Of a stretch of 64,000 bases of DNA, positions 33,960 through 45,697 are shown piece after piece. The notes below the pieces were generated by a model. The model saw only the letters and a program-made list of their open reading frames with translations, did not search any database and had not been told where the DNA came from. Every line of letters begins with the position of its first letter. Position 1 is the first letter of the stretch. The position numbers were made by a program, and so were the translations under genes. Source of the DNA: Coix lacryma-jobi var. lacryma-jobi. Taxonomy: Eukaryota; Streptophyta; Magnoliopsida; Poales; Poaceae. Where the stretch lies: positions 116,401,204 to 116,465,203 of the forward strand of contig CM019827.1 of NCBI GenBank assembly GCA_009763385.1. Direction: 5' to 3'.

Positions 33960-35968
33960 TGCGGATACATGGGTGTATGCCGAGTCTCCGAGTGATGAGT
34001 GATTGTCAACTGGGATAATGCGCATGTTCTTTGGCTTGTGTTGTGCAGGTGTCGAGCACGGATACAGTGATCAGAGGCAAGGTGAAGGTCAAGTAGAGAC
34101 GTGCCGTGCCGATAGACCGAGAGTGGAAAAGGGCGGACGTGAGACTTGGACTGAGGGACCGGTGGCCCGAGGATCAGCTGTGGTGGCTGACAGCCTGGGA
34201 CAGCAACGAGCGAAGACTTGCGGGCACGATGTTGCCTGGGTCGAGGACCTGGGGACACGTGTCGGTGGACGGGGTGCACGGGCGGTGCATCCCCTCTACG
34301 GTCTCGGTTTGGTGGTTGAGCCACAGAAAAACCACCGAGTCAACGGTTTCCAGGTTTGGGCCTCAAAACCTGGGTCTTGCGGGTTTGCTGAGTTTGAGCC
34401 ACAAAACTCAGGCTACGGTCGGCTAGTTTCCCGGTTTGGTCCTCAAAACCGGGGGTTGGTCGTCAAGGCTGGTTTCCCGGTTTGGGCCTCAAACCCGGGG
34501 GCGAAGTCCGTGAAAAGGAGGAGCGGAGCGGTGGCGGCACGTGGCGGAAATCGATGAGGTTGCGTCGAGGCAACGCTACCAGTTGTGCGGGCGTGGCAGT
34601 CGGATCACTAGCATCTTCGAGTTGGTCCAGAATAACCCTAGGGTTTAGCTGGTTCGCTCTGTAATTAGAGAGGGGTAGAGTAGGAATTAGAATTAGGATA
34701 AGTAGAGGGAGACACCCTCCTCCCCATCTATCTCAGTCATTTGCTCTTTGCACTTAGGGTTTCCTGCTCTCCCATTCCCCTGCTGTAGCTACGGAGATCC
34801 GCAGAGAATCATATCTCTGTTTACTGGAGATTTTGAGGAAGTGAGACCGTAATCTCACTATTGTAGCGTGTGGTAGCCACACGGTTGCAGATCGATGACT
34901 TGATTCACATTTTGTTCGTGTTCTTCGCGTTCTTCGTTTCTCCGCGATTTTCCCGTCACTCGATCTCCCTCTCTACTGCGTCTTTGCGAAATCCGTTTGA
35001 ATCAACTTGTTCTTTATAGTGAGGAGATCATTTCCACTGAAGGAATTTATCTAACTCCTCACGAGCAAGTAGATCGGGTTGATTTTGTTTTCATGGCGCT
35101 TTTTCGTTCATACTCCTCCCCTTTCGATTTCCTGGTGATTGAATCGATTTGAGCGGATGATTTCTTGGGGATAGTCTCCTAACTATCTCGTGATCATCCT
35201 CTCCAAGCTTGGGAATGTGGGGTTGTGAGTTGATTCGATTTTGGGAGGTTTTGGGAGAAGGGCGACTGAAATCGCCCTCTCTGGTCGGTCGCGGACAGTC
35301 CGCCACCTGACCGGCGGACAGTCCGGCCATCGGGATCGAGCCAGTTCAGTGGCTGCGGGTCTCAGTCGCGTTACTGTTCCTTGACCGGCGGACAGTCCGT
35401 CGTAGGAACTCGCGGACAGTCTGGGAGTCGTCCAGGGACTGTTCAACAACCTTGCTGTTTCGCTCAGTTGGCCGGCGGACAGTCCGCCATCCCCTCGCGG
35501 ACAGTCCGCAGTAGGGGCGGATAGTCCAGGACCTCAGGGCCGGACAGTCCGGGATCCTGCTGAGTGTTGTGTTTTTAGTGCGTTTGCTCTCTCGGCTTCT
35601 TCGCTTGGTTTTCGGACTTCTTGTTTGGCTCTAGAGTTGATCAAGGAACCTCTTTTGGTATCTTTGCTACTAGTTAGCATAGGTATTTGAGAGTTTCTGA
35701 ACGTAGCCGTCTATCTACGTTCGGGTCTTGATTTTTGAGGGTTGAACATGCTCCGGAGCTTTTGGCGTTTGATTCGCTATCGCTTTGTGGTTCCTCGCTG
35801 TGATCCTAGGGATCATCCACCCTCTTCCAAGGGTCGTGGGCATCACGGTTTCGATCGAAGCTTTTGGGGGTTGATTTGTGGGACAAAGGCCAAAGTTTCG
35901 AGAGAAATTTTTGAGCTCCCATTCACCCCCCCCTCTGGTCGCCTTGCTATTGCATTCTCGGTCCTTCA
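33960..35968 (+). mobile_element. 5' LTR of Copia element A
   Basis: 2009 bp, TGCGGATACATGG to ...CGGTCCTTCA. Contains the hairpin array (34308-34500), a GACACGTGTC palindrome (34254-34263) and an array of CGGACAGTCCG palindromes (35284-35555). No TATA box is obvious. Confidence 0.92.
34308..34500. repeat. Hairpin array with variable complementary stems
   Basis: Opposite-orientation copy of the array at 1223-1496, with cores TTTGGGCCTCAAAA flanked by pairing arms that differ between units. Some units here have lost complementarity (for example GAGTTTGAGCCACAAAACTC retains it with a changed loop). Confidence 0.8.
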
Positions 35969-35970
35969 AT

Positions 35971-35988
35971 TGGTATCAAAGCAGGTTA
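35971..35988 (+). other. Primer-binding site (tRNA-Met) of element A
   Basis: TGGTATCAAAGCAGGTTA, a degenerate match to the tRNA-iMet complement, two bases after the LTR. The intact version is seen in B and C (TGGTATCGGAGC). Confidence 0.85.
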
Positions 35989-36031
35989 TGGATCTTCCAC
36001 CTTAGCCAGTTCCAGATCCACAGAAGGCGAC

Positions 36032-38652
36032 ATGGATCGCGGCGTGGGCAAACCGCCGTTTTTCGATGGGACGAACTATGCGTATTGGAAGATACGCATG
36101 TCGATCTATCTGCAGAGTTTGGGTGCTTCCATCTGTGATATTTGCATCTCTGCCGATTACGTGGTCTTGGCTGCTCGTGTCTCTCAGCTTCAGATCGATG
36201 AGCACGATGCCAATAGCCGAGCCCGTAATGCTCTTTTCTCATGCTTGAGCATGAGTGAGTTTGATCGCGTTTCTCACCTCGCCACGGCTCAGGAGATTTG
36301 GGCTACCCTCATGCGTTTCCATGAGGGAACCTCTCAAGTCAAAACCCAACTCTATGAGTCATTCAAGCGAGAGTACGAGAACTTTCGACATATGCCTAGC
36401 GAGAGCTTAGAGAGTTTATTTGCTCGCTTTCAGGTGATTGTCAACAAGATGAGGGCTAACAAGGAGTTGTTGCCTTTCGACAATCATGAGAGATCATTAA
36501 AGATTTTGCATACTCTTGATCAGTCGGTGTGGGACTCAAAGGTCCAGGCGATCATCGAATCGCCTAACTATGAGACCCTCACGTGCGATGAGCTGTTCAG
36601 TAAGCTCAAGTCTAGTGAGATTGACGCCATGGCGAGGGCTTCTTATGAAAATCCTTCTGGCCCGTCGATGGCTCTGCTTTCTGGCTCTTCTGCTAACACC
36701 TCTAGAGGATTTGCACTCTCTTCACTCTTTTCTGTCACAGAGGAGCAGCTGGACTCTTTGGGGGATGACGAGTTGGCTTTGCTCGCCAACCGGTTCTCGC
36801 AGTTTCACAACAACCGCATGAACCGTCGCCGCGCAGGAGGACGCTCAGGATGCTTCGAGTGCGGCGACCCCAACCACTTCATCGCCAATTGCCCGAAGAA
36901 GAACAAGCAGACCTTCGGCAAGGCGGATCATGGGCACAAGTATGACTCCGGGAAGCGCAAGGAGAAGTACGTCCCCTCGAAGCACAAGCGGAAGGGCGGC
37001 TTCAACAAGGAGTACATCAAGACGAAGTACTTGGAGAAGGCCCAGGCTGAGCAGCGTGCGTTCTTCGCCACGCTCAGCGACGTCGACGACTCGGATGACG
37101 ACTCCGCTTCTTCAAGCGACGACGAGTCCGAGAAGAAGAAGAGGATCGAGGACAAGCTCAACGGCCTCTGCTTCTTCGCCGACGACGACGGCTTCTGCAC
37201 CATGGCCCTTGGCAAGGAGGTCGATGGCGAGCTGGAGGACTCTCCTCGGAACGACGATGACGATGACACCTCCCAGGTATCTCAGACCCCCGACGAGCTT
37301 TCTGCTGAGGTCGAGAAGCTTACTGCCGCACTCCTTAGTTAGGATAAGTTGCTTAGGCGTGCTGCTAGAGAGCGCAAGGAGTTTAGGCAAAAGTGGGAGG
37401 ATACGGTGAAGGAACTTGAATCTGTCAAGTCCACCGTAGTTGTTACTGATGAGGAGGAGTGTGAGATGTGCACCACACACATGACTGACCTTCTCACCTT
37501 GAGAAGCATGTATGCTGTGTTGGTAGGAGAGGTCGATGAGCTGAAGGCTAGATCTTCGTTGTTGGGTGCGTGCAAGTCCTGTGCGGGCTTGCAATCTGAG
37601 TTGACAGAGAAGAATGCCAAGATTGTGTCTCATGAGGAGGCCACCTCAGGTAGCACATGTGTGGCTAGGTGTGTTCCTTGTGAGGGTTTGGAGATGGAGA
37701 TTGCAAATGTGAAGCATGACAAGATGCAAACCGAGGAAGAAAACACATACCTTCGGACCATCTTGTCATGGGTGTCTAGTGGTGAGCCACAGCTCGGGAT
37801 GATGATCTCCCAATTCAAGCAAGCTGCTGGAGGTCCAGGTGTAGGTTTTGCTGCGGGTGTCAATGTTTCGTCTTTTGGCAAGATTGGAGAGTCGAGTGGT
37901 CTTAACCCATGTGACAAGCCGAACTCCACCACTACTCCCATGCTTACCAAGATTCCACCCAAAGAGCCTCTCAAGCCTAACACCAAGGATGGGGTCTTTG
38001 TTGAACCTCCGAGAGCTCCAACCAAGAAACAATCATGGGCTCCCAAACCAATCCACCTCAAGAACAAGCTGGACACCATGCCACCCATCCAGGAAGAGCT
38101 TATGCCACAGAAGGGCAAAGTGATCCACACCCACTACCGTGAGTACCAACAACCCCCTATGAGAGCGGTGAGGTACCATTTTGAGCACTGTGGGAGAGAT
38201 GGACACTTGAGTGAGTTTTGCTTTCAGCGCAAGAGAGAGATGCGCCGTGCAAAGGAGATGAACAACACGGACATGTGCCATCTTTTCCATGATGTACATG
38301 TGCCAAATGTTCAGAGGCGTGCTGCTAGGCCTAGAGGTCCGAAACCTCAAGTTCCTAGGCCTAGGCCGCGAGGAGGTGGTGCCCGGCGGAGCCTGCACTT
38401 GTAGGCTATGGACCACGTGGCGGTGGCTTTGTAGTTGAGCGTTTTCCACTACCGCGTTTTGAGTATCGCGATGGACGCTCCTCCCTTAGCGGACCACGTT
38501 TTCCTCTACATGGTGATCGCTCTTCTCGTAGACGTGCTAGGAATGGTTTTTCTGCTAACCGTTCTTTTGAGCAGCCAGCCCAACACTGGTATTCTCCCTA
38601 CTTCACTAACCCCAGTGTTGGACCTTATGCTCACCCTATGTCTTTTTATTGA
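36032..38652 (+). pseudogene. Broken gag of Copia element A
   Basis: Starts MDRGVGKPPFFDGTNYAYWK like the intact Gag of B. Open to a TAG at 37340-37342 (436 residues; B has Q there), then open to 38404, then frameshifted. Contains a UBN2-type Copia Gag region, a CCHC knuckle (CFECGDPNHFIANC, near residue 275), an acidic Asp/Ser segment, a coiled-coil part with CxxC pairs, and a second knuckle (HCGRDGHLSEFC; first Cys changed relative to B). The arginine-rich region before the C-terminus is shorter than in B, and a frame change lies there. The last residues and stop (38650-38652) match B. Not functional as a whole. Confidence 0.9.
38580..38621 (+). other. Conserved stem-loop before the gag stop of element A
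   Basis: CCAACACTGG (38580-38589) pairs perfectly with CCAGTGTTGG (38612-38621). The 22-base loop includes CTAAC, a plant branch-point-like sequence. The same stem is found in B at 48929-48970 although the loop differs. Confidence 0.75.
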
Positions 38653-38657
38653 TGTAG

Positions 38658-40712
38658 GTTAAACGATTGGAGAACGTTTGGTTGGTGGATTCCGGGTGTT
38701 CGAGGCACATGACCGGAAACGCCAAGTGGTTCTCCAGTCTTAGTCCGGTCGCCGGAAAGGAGTTTATCACCTTCGGCGACAATAGCAAAGGTAAAGTGTT
38801 GTCTCGTGGGTCGGTGCGAGTTAATGAGAACTTTGTGTTGCGCGATGTTGCTCTTGTCTCTAACTTGCATTTTAACCTTCTTTCTGTTTCGCAACTTTTT
38901 GATGACGACTATGAGATTCGTTTTAAGCCGAATCTCAGTCGTATTTTGGATCCTCAGGGCAATCTTGTGTGTTTGATTTCGCCCTTTGGAAAAGTCTTTC
39001 GTGCAAATTTCTCGGAGCCTTTTGGCATTTCTCGTTGTCTTGTGGCTGGACCTTCCTCCTCTGATCTTTGGAAGTGGCATAGGAGACTTGGACATTTGAG
39101 CTTCGACTTGCTTGCAAGGCTTAGTTCACTTGGCCTAATCCGAGGATTGCCCAAGTTATCCATGGAAAAGGATCTTGTTTGCCATTCTTGTAGACATGGG
39201 AAGATGGTTGCCGCTCCCCACCATCCAGTGACTCAGGTCATGACCAGGCACTCTGGAGAGCTTTTGCACATGGACCTTGTTGGTCCAGCTCGGGTGAGCT
39301 CGGTTGGAGGGAAGTGGTATGTGCTTGTTGTTGTTGACGATTTTTCGAGATATTCGTGGGTCTTCTTTTTAGCTGAGAAGACTGAGACTTTCTCCTTTGC
39401 TCGCATTCTGATTTTGCATCTTCAGAACGAGTTCCCTTTGAACTCGATGCGAGCTATTAGGAGTGATAATGGTACCGAATTCAAGAATTCGGATTTTGAG
39501 ATGTTTTGTAACTCTTTAGGTTTAGAGCATCAGTTTTCTTCCCCCTACACACCGCCTCAGAATGGTGTTGTAGAGAGGAAGAATCGGACCCTTGTTGAGA
39601 TGGCCAGGACGATGCTCGATGAGCATAGGACTCCTAGGCGATATTGGGCTGATGCTATGAGCACTGCATGCTATATTTCCAACCGCATTTTTCTTCGAGC
39701 TTTCTTGAAAAAGACCTCTTATGAGTTGCGTTTTGCAAAACTGCCCAAGGTGAGTTATTTTAGAGTCTTTGGTTGCCACTGTTTTATACTTAAGAAAGGC
39801 AATCTGGACAAATTTGAGTCTCATTCTTCTGACGGTGTGTTTTTGGATTATGGCACTCATACTCACGCATATCGTGTACTTAACCTTGACACTAACCGAG
39901 TCATAGAGACATCAGATGTCACCTTCGACGAGACCATGGTTTGTCCTTCTTCTCGTTTTGACCGTGCAGGTGATCATGAGGTTGGTGAGCCTCTTTTTGA
40001 TGATGAGGACGAGGGTGCTGAAGGTATGGATGATCCAGCACCCCCTCCACCTGCTGTGCCACAAGGAGCGGCTTCTACTACGACTCACGGCCCCGACACT
40101 TCTTCTTCCTAGGGGCCGTGGGATCCACCTCCTCGAGCAGTACCTTTTGTACCCGGGGAGGCACCAGCTACTGTTGAGGGGGAGATCACTTCTGCTCGGG
40201 AGGCGCCACGACATATTCAGCGCCAACACCCCCCTCAGCAGATGATTGGCGGCATTGACGAACGTGTCACTCGGTCCAGGTCACAACAAATCACTCACTT
40301 TGCTCATTCTGCATTTGTTGCTAATTTTGAACCCCGAGATGTGGACACACTTTGACGGATCCGGATTGGGTCAATGCCATGCATGAGGAGTTAGAGAATT
40401 TTGAGCAAAATCGGGTTTGGGTTTTAATTCCACCTCCTCCAGACTTTAATCCTATTGGCACAAAATGGGTTTTCAAAAACAAACAAGGAGAGGATGGCCA
40501 CATTGGGAGGAACAAAGCGAGACTTGTGGCCAAGGGTTATAGTCAGAAGGAGGGGATATACTATGAGGATACTTTTGCTCCAGTAGCTCGTTTGGAGGCT
40601 ATTAGGATACTCTTGGCTTTTGCTGCATCCAAAGGGTTCAAACTTTTTCAAATGGATGTCAAGAGTGCCTTCTTAAACGGCTACATAGAAGAAGAGGTGT
40701 ATGTTGTACAAC
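38658..40712 (+). pseudogene. Pol of Copia element A, first part
   Basis: The frame opens right after a TAG at 38655-38657 and has no ATG before the protease DSGCSRHMTG motif. Order: protease, GAG-pre-integrase (WHRRLGHLSF...CHSCRHGKM), integrase (HMDLVGPARV, RSDNGTEF, NGVVERKN) and the start of reverse transcriptase (NRVWVLIPPPPDF...QMDVKSAFLNGYIEEEVYV). Broken by TAG at 40110-40112 (TGG in B) and by a one-base deletion near 40340-40355 relative to B. Cut at 40712 by element C; continues at 59623. Confidence 0.92.
40708..40712. other. Target-site duplication of element C (left copy)
   Basis: ACAAC; the identical right copy is at 59623-59627. It lies inside the reverse transcriptase of element A. 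Confidence 0.9.
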
Positions 40713-41289
40713 TGAAGGACCGAAAACGCTATCGCAAGGCGACCAGAGGGGGGGTGAATGGGAGCCTAAAATTTCTTCTCAGAAATTACGGCCTCTGTCC
40801 CAACAAAAACAACCCCAAAAGCTTCGGACTCAAACGCGATGCCTACGACCCTAGAAAGAGGGTGGATGATCCCTAGGATCACAGCGAGGCACCGCTCTAG
40901 GGAGCAAACCAAAACCCCCAAAACTCCAAGTCAAGTTCGGACCCAAAAGACCACTCCCTAACGTAGATAGACGGCTACGTCGGGATTCCTCCAAATACCA
41001 ATGCTAACACGTAGCAAAAGATATGTAGAGAGGTTCCTAGGTGAACTATAGGAGCAACCGAGAAGTCCGGAAACAAAGCGGAAAAGCCGGGAGAGCAAAC
41101 GCACTAAAACTCACCCTACAGGCGATTCCCGGACTGTCCGGCCTGCTGATCCCGGACTGTCCGCGAAGACCTGGCGGACTGTTCGCCGGCCAACACCACA
41201 AAACAGCAAACCTGCTGGACGCTCCCTGCCCGACTCGCGGATTGTCCGCGATCTACACTGGCGGACTGTCCGCCGGTCACTGCTGACCA
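40713..41289 (-). mobile_element. Truncated 3' LTR of element C
   Basis: Matches 57169-57760 almost base for base, then stops at GCTGACCAA. The remaining ~1.9 kb of the LTR is missing, and 3' UTR sequence follows at once. One palindrome unit (about 20 bp) is also deleted relative to the other LTR, within the CGGACTGTCCG array. Confidence 0.88.
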
Positions 41290-41350
41290 AGTATAAAAGG
41301 TGAACTACCCCTAGCAACCAAGTATAAAAGGTGAACTACCCCTAGCAAAG
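41289..41350. repeat. 31-bp tandem duplication at the deletion junction
   Basis: The segment AAGTATAAAAGGTGAACTAC... starts at 41289 and again at 41320, exactly where the truncated LTR joins the 3' UTR; typical filler at a repaired break. Confidence 0.8.
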
Positions 41351-41942
41351 TTCAATCATCATGCCATAGAATGGAGCATAAACTTGTGTTATTTTCAATA
41401 TTTTATCGAAGATTGCAGCGGTATTAACACAAGTTCATATTAAAGCATGTGATTGCGAGAGGTTAAAAGCATGGTCATTGCCTAACTTTTCAACCGGGCT
41501 AAGCCTATGCAACAAAAGCAATCAGAAGCTTAAAGCACCGGTTTCGGTCTTACACTACATGGCTCAAGTTTAACTCAAATGTGCAATGAGAAACAGTCTC
41601 GATACCGTGATGTGCTGACACATGCAATCCCATCTTGATCTTTTCAATTCACTTAGACTTGGATCAAGTTTTAGCACAAGGTAAATATAAACAATCCAAG
41701 CAAGTGAATGACTCAGTGCAAGAGACATAGCAACCTAACATACAAAAGATAGCACAAGTGATCTCAACACATCCTACCCATGCTAGTTGCCAATCTCAAT
41801 GGTGAACAAATTAAAGGTTTCATAGTCGATTAGTCAAGTTCACCATTTGGAAAAATAGCTTAGCTCATAACATGTATCAAGTGATCAAAAAGAGCCTAAG
41901 CTACAAGCAGCATCATGAATAAACAGGGCATACCAAAAAGAG
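41290..41942 (-). mobile_element. 3' UTR fragment of element C
   Basis: Homologous to the 3' UTRs of B (44930-45500) and A (60990-61510), including the block with GCATGTGATTGCGAGAGGTT. Non-coding. The last five bases (41938-41942, AAGAG) are the left target duplication of B. Confidence 0.85.
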
Positions 41943-42217
41943 TGAAGGACCGAGAAGCTAACCGAAAGCGACCAGAGGGGGGGGGGGGTGAATGGGAGCT
42001 TCAAAATTTCCTTACGGAAACTAGATGCCACTGTCCCAAAATCGACCCCAAGAGCGAACCCTAGAGCTTGCTAATGTCCACGACCCTATATGTAGGGTGG
42101 ATGCTTCCTAGAAGCACAGCGAGACACTAGACAACTCTAGAAAGCCAACGCAAAAGACGGAAATCAATTCCGACAACGAACGAGCGAACCGCGGACGAAA
42201 CCGTGCGAAACCAGACG

Positions 42218-42490
42218 CATCGGACGCTGGCCTGCGTCCGATGCCAGACCACCGGAAGCGTCCGATGCAGACTGGACGGTTCTGGAACCTTACTGTTCCA
42301 CCATCGGACGCTGTGAACAGTAATCACCCAGCGTCCGATGCAAAGGCTCCGGCGCGTCCGATGGACAACGGACGCGTCCGATGCCTAGCGTCCGATGCAA
42401 ACTAAAACGCCGAAAACGTGACACGCGTCACCGGAGCGTCCGATGCTAGGGACCCTAGCGTCCGATGCTCCCGTGATAGCATCCGATGCT
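42218..42490. repeat. Array of GCGTCCGATG / CATCGGACGC motifs in both orientations
   Basis: About ten copies of the 10-bp motif in direct and inverted arrangement within 270 bp, duplicated in the other LTR at 51963-52236. It replaces the CGGACTGTCCG array found in the A and C LTRs but shares the GTCCG core. Confidence 0.85.
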
Positions 42491-43284
42491 CCCGAAAACA
42501 GCGCAGTTCTTTGATGATTCAACCCGATCTCCTCTAAATCAAAAGCTCTAGGCCTAGGATTCGATCTGAGGAGTCACAAGGATGTTAGTGAGCTATCTCT
42601 AAGAGATCATGGCTCGAACCTAACTCCAAATCGGTGAATCAAGAAATTTCGGGGCATGGAGGCAAGAACGCAATCCAAAACGAAAATCGATCGATCTCCT
42701 AGACCGTGAGGTTAGAGTTTAATTCCTTCGGTGGAAAGGAGAGCCTCACGATCTAGAACAACTTGGTTCAAACGGTTTTGCAAAAGATGAACCGAGCAAA
42801 GAGATCAAGCGACGGGAAAATCGTGGAGAAAAAGGATTCCGCGAAGAACACAAAGAAAACGCGAATCACAGCCACGAACTCGAATTAAGGACGCAAATCA
42901 AGCCATCGATCTATGCTCCAAGGTGAGGATACGGCCTCACTTCCTCAAATCAACAGTACACAGAGTGGAGTCTCTCTGCGGATCTCAACTAGCTAGAGCA
43001 GGGGATGGGAGAGTGGAAACCCTAGGTGCTAGGAAGCAAAAGACTGCGCTAACTGAGATTGAGATTGGGAGGAGGGTGTCTCCCCTAGACTACTTATACT
43101 AACCTAGCCTAAGTCTATTTCCTACTCTACCCCTCTCTACTCTAATTACAGAGCGGACCAGCCTAACCCTAAGGCTATTCTAGTCCACCCGCTGGTGGTA
43201 GGTAGATCCGACGGCCACGCCCGCACGGTCTTCCGCGTCGCCTCCACGCAACCTTCAGATCGCCGCCACGTGCCGCCACCACTC

Positions 43285-43580
43285 TGCACCCCCGGTTTTG
43301 CGGCCCAAACCGGGAAACCAGCCTTCAGCCCGAGTTTTGTGGCCAAACTCGGAAACCGTCCGCGCCCGAGTTTTGAGGCCCAAACTCGGAAACCGTCCGC
43401 GCCCGAGTTTTGAGGCCCAAACTCGGAAACCGGCCCACGCCCAGGTTTTGAGGCTCAACCTGGAAACCGTCGCGCCCAGGTTTTGTGGCTCAACCTGGAA
43501 ACCCAGCACCCAGGTTTTGAGGCCCAAACCTGGAAACCGTCCACCGTTGGTTTTTCCCGGGCTCTACCAACAAACCGGCG
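43285..43580. repeat. Hairpin array with variable complementary stems
   Basis: Eight or so units around TTTTGWGGCYCAAA-type cores. Arms are CCGG/CCGG, CGAG/CTCG (three times), CCAGG/CCTGG (three times, two with shortened core GGCTCAA) and GTTGG/CCAAC-type at the end. Repeated at 53031-53326 in the other LTR. Confidence 0.85.
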
Positions 43581-43939
43581 TCGTAGAGGGGATGCACCGC
43601 CTGTGCACCCCTTCCACCGACATGATCGCACTTCTCCGCCTGTCGCTGTCGCAGGCTGCCAGCCACCACAGCTGATCCTCCGGCCTCCAGTCCATCAGTC
43701 CAAGTCCACGTCCGCCCTTCACCGTCCGATACATCGGCATGGCACGTCCGCCGCACGGCACGCCCATCCTTCATCGCGCCCGGTCCGTCGGCACGGCACG
43801 TCGCAACTTGACCTTCACCCGCCATCGATCACTGTCTCCGTGCTCGACACCTGCACAACACAAGCCAAAGAACATGCGCATCATCTCCATTGACAATCAC
43901 TCATCACACAGAGACTCGGCATACACCCATGTATCCGCA

Positions 43940-45697
43940 ATCTCCCCCTTGATGAGTGCATTGTCAACTCCACAACAAATCATGAATAAGAAGAAGGAGG
44001 TAGGAAGGAGTGGGAAGAGAAAACCCAACCAAATGACCCAGAAGCCTTAACAAAAGCCGAAGAAGGTCAAGTGGATGAAGCAAAAACTTGGTCCCCAAAG
44101 ACATGGGCAACGGCTTGACGCAACCAAGTAAAGCAAAGCTAGCCCTCAAGAAGAGGTAGAACAGGCTCAACACCGCTAGCAGATAGCAATTGAAGGTCGG
44201 AGGACAACAGAAGCAAAATGCTAGTCCCTCAAGATAGAGGCACAGAGGCTCAACACAACTAGCAAGAAAATCACTCCGAACCAATTGAAAATCAACCCAA
44301 ACCAAATGGGAAAGCACACCAGACGATACCAATTGAAAGCCAAATGAGAAAGCTTATGAAAGCTCATGAGAAGCTAGGAACGTTTGCTAGTCCCTCAAGA
44401 CAGAGGCAACGGCTCAACACAACTAGCAAACTAAGCTCATGAAAAGCTAGGAACGTTTGCTAGTCCCTCAAGACAGAGGCAACGGCTCAACACAACTAGC
44501 AAACTCCCCCTCGACAAATGCAAGCAACTAGGACAAATGATTCTCCCCTTAGTTGATCAACACAGGAGCATATGATTTGCATAAATTTCTCCCCCTAGTT
44601 GAAAATGCACTTATCAAGGCCAAAAGGTATCGGAGAAGCAACTCTCTTCACATAAACTCCCCCTGAACACAAGATCTCCTTCCACAATGCATATGAAGTC
44701 AAAATGCAAGTTAGGAGCTTCAAGTATATAGTCAAAAGAGTGCAAAGATGCTCTAATCAGTATAGCTCCAACATCTCAATTAAGCACTCAAATAGCAAAG
44801 GCTCAAACTGATCACTTATACGAAATATGAAGCATATGAGCATGTGAGCAGTTTTAAGCCAAAAGGATAGTCACCATCAAAATAGCACTAGACATGTATA
44901 GAAGGAATCCAAACAAGTGCTAAGCATATATACAAGGTGAACTACCCCTAGCAAAGTTCAATCATCATGCATAGGAATGAAGCATATACTTGTGATTTCA
45001 AATTCATATCGGAGTTGCAGCGGTAAAAGAATTCACAAGTTCATTTTTAGCATGTGATTGCGAGAGGTTGAAAGCTTGTCATCGCCTAACTTTTCAACCG
45101 TGCGAAGCCTATGCCGAAGCAATCAGAAGCTTAAAGCAACGGTTTCGGTCATACACTACATGGCTCAAGTTTAACTCAAAGTGCAATGAGAAACAGTCTC
45201 AATACCATGAGGTGTTGACAAGCAATCCCATCTCGATCTTTTCAATTCAACAATACTTGGTTCAGATTTTAAGCAAGTTATGAACAACCAAGCAAGTGAA
45301 TGACTCAGAACTAGAGACATAGCAACCTAGCATATATGAAAAGCAGGAATGGACTCAACACACCCTACACATGCTAGTTGCATATCTCAATGGTGAACAT
45401 TTTCAGATTTATATACATTAGGCATAATTCACCATTCCAAAAAATAGCTCGCTCATAACATGTAACAGTGATCAGAAAGAGCATAAGCTACAAGCATCAT
45501 CATAAGTATCGGAGCAATACTAACAAGAGCATAATTACATTCTAGTGAATATAGACATGAAGCTCAGAATGTAAATGCGTATGCCCGACACAAAACTGAA
45601 CGAAAGAAGATACCAAAAGGAGAGACTCAAGAAACTAAAAAGAAAAGAGCCTCAAAATAAAAGAGTCAGTCTGTACATCTCAAAATGCTTCCCCCAT
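43940..45697 (-). other. 3' UTR of element B with polypurine tract and tandem repeats
   Basis: Non-coding. The polypurine tract AAGGGGGAGA (minus strand, 43941-43950) adjoins the LTR. Two 73-bp tandem copies (44361-44433 and 44434-44506) and two older diverged copies (about 44142-44175 and 44220-44255) lie nearby, several with their own CCCCCT tracts. The part at 44930-45500 is conserved in A and C. Confidence 0.85.

Larger units (their letters stand above)
41943..43939 (-). mobile_element. 3' LTR of Copia element B
   Basis: TGAAGGACCGAGAAG to ...GTATCCGCA on the + strand. Contains a CATCGGACGC/GCGTCCGATG array (42218-42490), a poly-G tract near 41970 and the hairpin array (43285-43580). Confidence 0.95.
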
